In this document: positions 63,801 to 64,000 of the stretch, piece after piece | How positions within the stretch are numbered: position 1 is the stretch's first letter | Layout of the letters: the number at the start of each line of letters is the position of its first letter | Assembly (NCBI GenBank): GCA_045632845.1 | Contig: JAZQXL010000012.1 | Coordinates: forward strand, 1-64,000 | Source: RGIG4140 sp045632845 | GTDB lineage: Bacteria; Pseudomonadota; Alphaproteobacteria; CAAHEQ01; UBA3637 | Length of the DNA: 64,000 nucleotides | Reading direction: 5' to 3' | Translations under genes and position numbers: made by a program | The notes under the pieces: generated by a model | The model's database searches: none | Told to the model about the DNA's origin: nothing | Seen by the model: the letters and a program-made list of their open reading frames with translations, nothing else

Positions 63801-64000
63801 GGAACCTGATGTTCCAACAGTCGTTTTGTCAGCAACAGTTGCACCATCTAAATTAACAGTTCCACCTGTTACATCTAAAGTACCAGTAATTGTAGCCTCT
63901 GTTAAAGTCCCTGTTCCACTAGTGTTTGTTAAACTAGCAAGTGAACCACCATTGGCTGTGAAAGTTCCTGCATTTTCAACATCTACAAATGTTGTATTGT
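54867..64000 (-). CDS. Giant repeat-containing autotransporter adhesin (5' end outside window)
   Basis: The frame is open to the right edge, without a stop, so at least about 3,040 residues are encoded and the signal peptide is not visible. The C-terminal 275 residues (about 54870-55690) are an autotransporter barrel (VWVKALYGHAKYDD, LTVGVGYAYGYA, end MMKLKQNF). A helical linker (ELFNKAQTELIEHLQSGN) precedes it. The passenger is a beta-helix of Thr/Asn/Gly-rich strands. From about 61600 to the edge it is built of 71-residue units (pattern VENAGTFTANGGSL..LTN..GGTA; 213 bp). Closer to the barrel there are 117-residue units (351 bp). No proteolytic motif is seen. The protein is probably a surface adhesin. 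The edge may hold more repeats. Confidence 0.93.
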   Translation of the reverse strand, partial: NTTFVDVENAGTFTANGGSLASLTNTSGTGTLTEATITGTLDVTGGTVNLDGATVADKTTVGTSGSLSATNNTTFADVENAGTFTANGGSLTDLTNTSGTGTLTEATITGALDVTGGTVSLDGATVADKTTVGFGAALNAVDVAMQNVINGGSLTIQGGTLGALNVQGLGLTNLTDVEISGDTNLSYSGNLTATNTVMQHVLNEWGGLGVTGGSLTDLTNIGGTASLTDATITGALDVTGGAVSLHGTTVDGKTTVGANGKVSATGNTSLSDVENAGTFTANGGLLTDLTNSGGTATLTSTQINGPLDATAGTVNLDGTTVGGKTTVGADGTLLSTNGTSLAGVENAGTFTANGGSLADLTNTSGTGTLTDTAITGALNTTGGTVDLDGATVADKTTVGADGSLSAINNTTFADVENAGTFTANGGSLTDLTNTGGTADLTSTKVNGTLNATGGTVDLDGVTVADKTTVGADGTLLATNNTTFENVENEGDFTVNGGSLASLINTGGTAALTDAAITGTLDVIGGTVDLDGATVGGKTTVGADGSLSAINNTTFAAVENAGIFTANGGSLASLTNSGGTAALTSTKVNGTLNATAGTVDLDGVTVADKTTVGADGTLLATNNTRFATVENAGTFTVTDSTLESLSNTNGTATLSSAHVDNTITATGGTVNLDDTVVISKTIVGAAAKLSATNGTSLAGVENAGTFTATDSTLESLSNTNGTATLMSAGVNGSLAITGGDVDLNGSIINGKTTVGANGTLLATNNASLSAVENAGTLNAVNATMQGLTNSGDLTILGGSLASLANTGGKADLTSTQITGALGITGGDVALEDTVVSGKTTVATGTDLTADRTAFSDVIVAGNFTATDSSIAGLTNDLGSVTLTDSIVTGLLSGQGKTNLSGDIQLTGGVSGTGSITNSGNLILGAADNTKYVGTFSQTDGKTIADSNNFFQKSNIISGGILETKGDTIGYTATATGRGAISFESTSSDTSVVHDANKIVLSNVQNGTSTISFKNGTYTLADMGSGTAEDLIKFDNATVQLTANEYAGETYSFNDTTVDLRGNGLSNIQFTGDNLFLSNTDLAFDVKLSKNTDGTLALGSDTITVLNPSNTSSFDLDLTKVQIINNVQLDSGLTTSISKKVLEGVTFNTPINSALVSTDVYQYNVGLKDSQTIELTAIQAANGDSLRAVNQYTGDSAFYMTNLDSRYEMNSSLGTTGTGNKLVQGYTDGSNIIKSTIDANGYSMFDVSNADTNLTVKDVAITDTSSVLTTAQGAGTTTFENVWIHNTTNVGLENGNLVANPIMSNAAGDDTTYGLVLKNVHIQDAEDLIENSGAMNVQNSTLKDLINSGRFNGVNSTLTSVENSGSFTTNGGSISSLLNTAGSTTLIDTTISGVLDVTGGVVGLIGTTTPLTVGGKTTIATDGKLNATNVSFKDVENSGSLASNSSTLGVVTNKGVLTSTEDTIISLDNTGGAELTNTTVTTLTNSGALTANGGSITTLTNQDGTTGLTDTTVGSLTVNKGTVTATGGTIKTLNNAQDGNTKLSDVTNVDTITNDGVLTSGKSKLGTVTNNNSLTSTEDTITSLDNTGGAELTDTTVATLTNSGALTANGGSITTLTNQDGTAKLTNTALTNLNVNGGSVSLNGVANTLSVTGDTNVLSGATLNANNTSFSNISHQGEMNLSGAVHFAGTIEGAGTINNSGNLTFGSENVKTFTGEFNQTGGKTIADSENFFQGVNTISGGILETKGDTIGYTATATGNGIISFESTTSDETVVHNANKIVLSDGEVGTSTISFKNGTYTLTDMGSGTVEDLIKFDNATVQLTANEYAGETYQFDNSTINMQDDIYSVVNMQNVAGSNTTLAVDIGLVSNAIDGGFNGVIAKSDVLNVTGDNAFVVANANFKVVPTGVNNQDANKDDGTSTSYTVQVLQGNATFADALKGSTSFNAVTNAYTYNAIISDDLQTVELKAFKTTDGNSLTHINQYAGNSNFYMSVDGETGSTYQMTSDLGATGIGEKLILGAVAGDASASIIDANNHSMFEVSDASTKLTVQDLTIKNAISILTMTNGNAILDNVIIDTLANTAPTVVIDNLSTSGEYGLVLNNVQINDANALLANSGTMKSSNSNLQGVTNEGTFVAEGGSITTLTNQDGTAGLTDTTVGTLTVNKGTVTATGGSIETLNNAQDGNTKLSGVTNVDTITNDGVLTSGKSKLGTVTNNNSLTSTEDTITSLDNTGSAGLTNTTVATLTNSGTLTVEGGSITTLTNQDGTTGLTNTTVGSLTVNKGTLTATGGTIKTLNNAQDGNTKLSGVTNVDTITNDGVLTSGKSKLGTVTNNNSLTSTEDTITSLDNTGGATLTDTTVATLTNSGTLTVEGGSITTLTNQDGTTGLTNTTVGLLTVNNGTLTATGGTIKTLNNAQDGNTTLSGVTNVDTITNDGKLTSSNSKLGTVTNNNSLTSTEDTITSLDNTGNATLTGSMVTTVENKGTGTLTVQGNSVIENASNLGTINVDNSTFASVENNNQMIATGNLSITNALTGNGTLTMNGATLNVKDGFATSNNLVSNNMQFGEDIKTIEVANLTVQNDTNLDIRNIDVTAQEITLENGSTLNVQLNDRSDYGSLIGTNLISEEDSKIDFDLGENFEMGLYNVLKMDAISSLPTAVHNDEGFNFLDLEDGRYSFISKDSSKISNQYGSDKNQTAAIIALHEGRGTNELFNKAQTELIEHLQSGNAALIKKAVKALDNLGGNVSPVVQSIASSHFKGITDAVSDQVKLSSKVEGTSGGDETQNAQVWVKALYGHAKYDDKGDFKANETGFVAGIQKQITDTLTVGVGYAYGYADIAQSGRDTTAQTNTGFAFARYQPNKWFVEGVVSYSRSQYEESKNILSTASDGMYNVDTFAVQAMAGYDFSCRDLIITPKLGLKYMDINQEAYVDSLDTHIDNNTYRYMTAMAGIDIRAPYKTVHGLYIRPTAGVMFGYDIISDDTGSINTLSNGAVYTAEGNALDRFSTNVNLGIDAELGDLTTLSVEYLGSFRKSYQEHGGMMKLKQNF
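56591..57640 (-). repeat. 351-bp tandem repeats, array A (three copies)
   Basis: A marker GATGTTAAACTG recurs at 56641, 56992 and 57343, exactly 351 bp apart (117 codons). Each unit encodes VDTITNDG..LTS, SLTSTEDTITSLDNTG and GGSITTLTNQDGT. Copies differ at few bases; the third copy is incomplete at its upper end. Confidence 0.9.
58490..58860 (-). repeat. Long internal duplication, copy 1
   Basis: Encodes SGGILETKGDTIGYTATATG with the neighbouring KIVLSD, STISFKNGTYTL and FDNATVQLTANEYAGETY. The same block recurs at about 60840-61200 at an offset of 2,343 bp (781 codons), with few changes. Confidence 0.85.
59120..59650 (-). repeat. 351-bp tandem repeats, array B
   Basis: The sequence TCTTCTGTTGATGTTAA recurs with GATG at 59278 and 59629, again 351 bp apart. 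The unit matches array A. Array B lies 1,935 bp from the third copy of array A, so a whole module was duplicated, not only the unit. Confidence 0.85.
60840..61200 (-). repeat. Long internal duplication, copy 2
   Basis: Copy of the 58490-58860 block; GTTTCAAGTATACCACC occurs at 58771 and 61114. Confidence 0.85.
61600..64000 (-). repeat. 213-bp tandem repeats in the N-terminal passenger
   Basis: CATTGGCTG recurs at 62300, 62726, 62939, 63152, 63737 and 63950. Spacings are multiples of 213 bp (71 codons), except across 63152-63737, where a divergent segment (about 63380-63570, encoding LGVTGGSLTDLTN and neighbours) breaks the phase. The array continues beyond the window. Confidence 0.92.

Noticed and set aside
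61600..64000. CRISPR-like or non-coding satellite array
   Set aside because: The 213-bp units keep a single open frame and code for beta-helix repeats, with no spacer pattern.

Overview
The window looks like chromosomal DNA from an AT-rich alphaproteobacterium, probably host- or gut-associated. Evidence for the class is a clear CtrA cell-cycle regulator (32116-32802) with a TTAA-N7-TTAA box in its own promoter region, the pal-cpoB-tilS-ftsH order, an atp(H)AGDC-type F1 operon, and dnaK-dnaJ. By eye the sequence is about two-thirds A+T, intergenic spacers are short, and many genes end in classic hairpin-plus-T-run terminators. Large autotransporters at both window edges, ankyrin proteins and a GT11 fucosyltransferase-like enzyme fit a host-associated life; an uncultured gut lineage such as the RF32/Rs-D84-type alphaproteobacteria is my inference only. 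The standard genetic code is used.

Layout. 1-3.1 kb: end of an autotransporter barrel, an unknown protein, an HdeD-like membrane protein with Dps, and a P-loop kinase. 3.1-7.6 kb (minus): pal, cpoB, tilS, ftsH. 7.8-10.5 kb: MATE exporter, tRNA-Lys(CTT), DAHP synthase. 10.6-14.5 kb: membrane-anchored GT11 glycosyltransferase with an MFS protein, TraX-like protein, small secreted protein, rpmJ. 14.6-21.1 kb (minus): F1 ATP synthase operon followed by lnt. 21.2-31 kb: small membrane protein, YgjP-type metallopeptidase, amidase, RNase E, tRNA-Glu(CTC) with a duplicated 3' end, a frameshifted kinase, a prephenate dehydratase-like protein, an RlmN/Cfr-like radical SAM protein, alanine racemase, a transglutaminase-like protein and a short NrdD-like protein. 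31-36.4 kb: outer-membrane barrel, ctrA, ankyrin protein, YqaA-like protein, glycine-zipper lipoprotein, unknown membrane protein. 36.4-43.8 kb: dnaN-recF-gyrB divergent from a Lon-like protease. 43.8-54.8 kb: hydrolase-ankyrin fusion, dnaJ, dnaK, ftsB, AmpG-like transporter, typA, tsaC, PEBP and HAD proteins. 54.9-64 kb: a giant repeat-built autotransporter still open at the right edge.

The most unusual item is the ATP synthase. The first gene of the operon encodes the C-terminal domain of the delta/OSCP subunit fused in frame to a complete alpha subunit, with no room before it for the missing delta N-terminal domain; the neighbouring gamma subunit carries an insertion of about 60 residues. 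Other candidates are a Cys-nucleophile alpha/beta-hydrolase fused to ankyrin-like repeats, an RlmN/Cfr-like enzyme without the N-terminal accessory domain, a prephenate dehydratase-like protein with a broken catalytic motif, and the nested 213-bp and 351-bp repeat arrays of the autotransporter.
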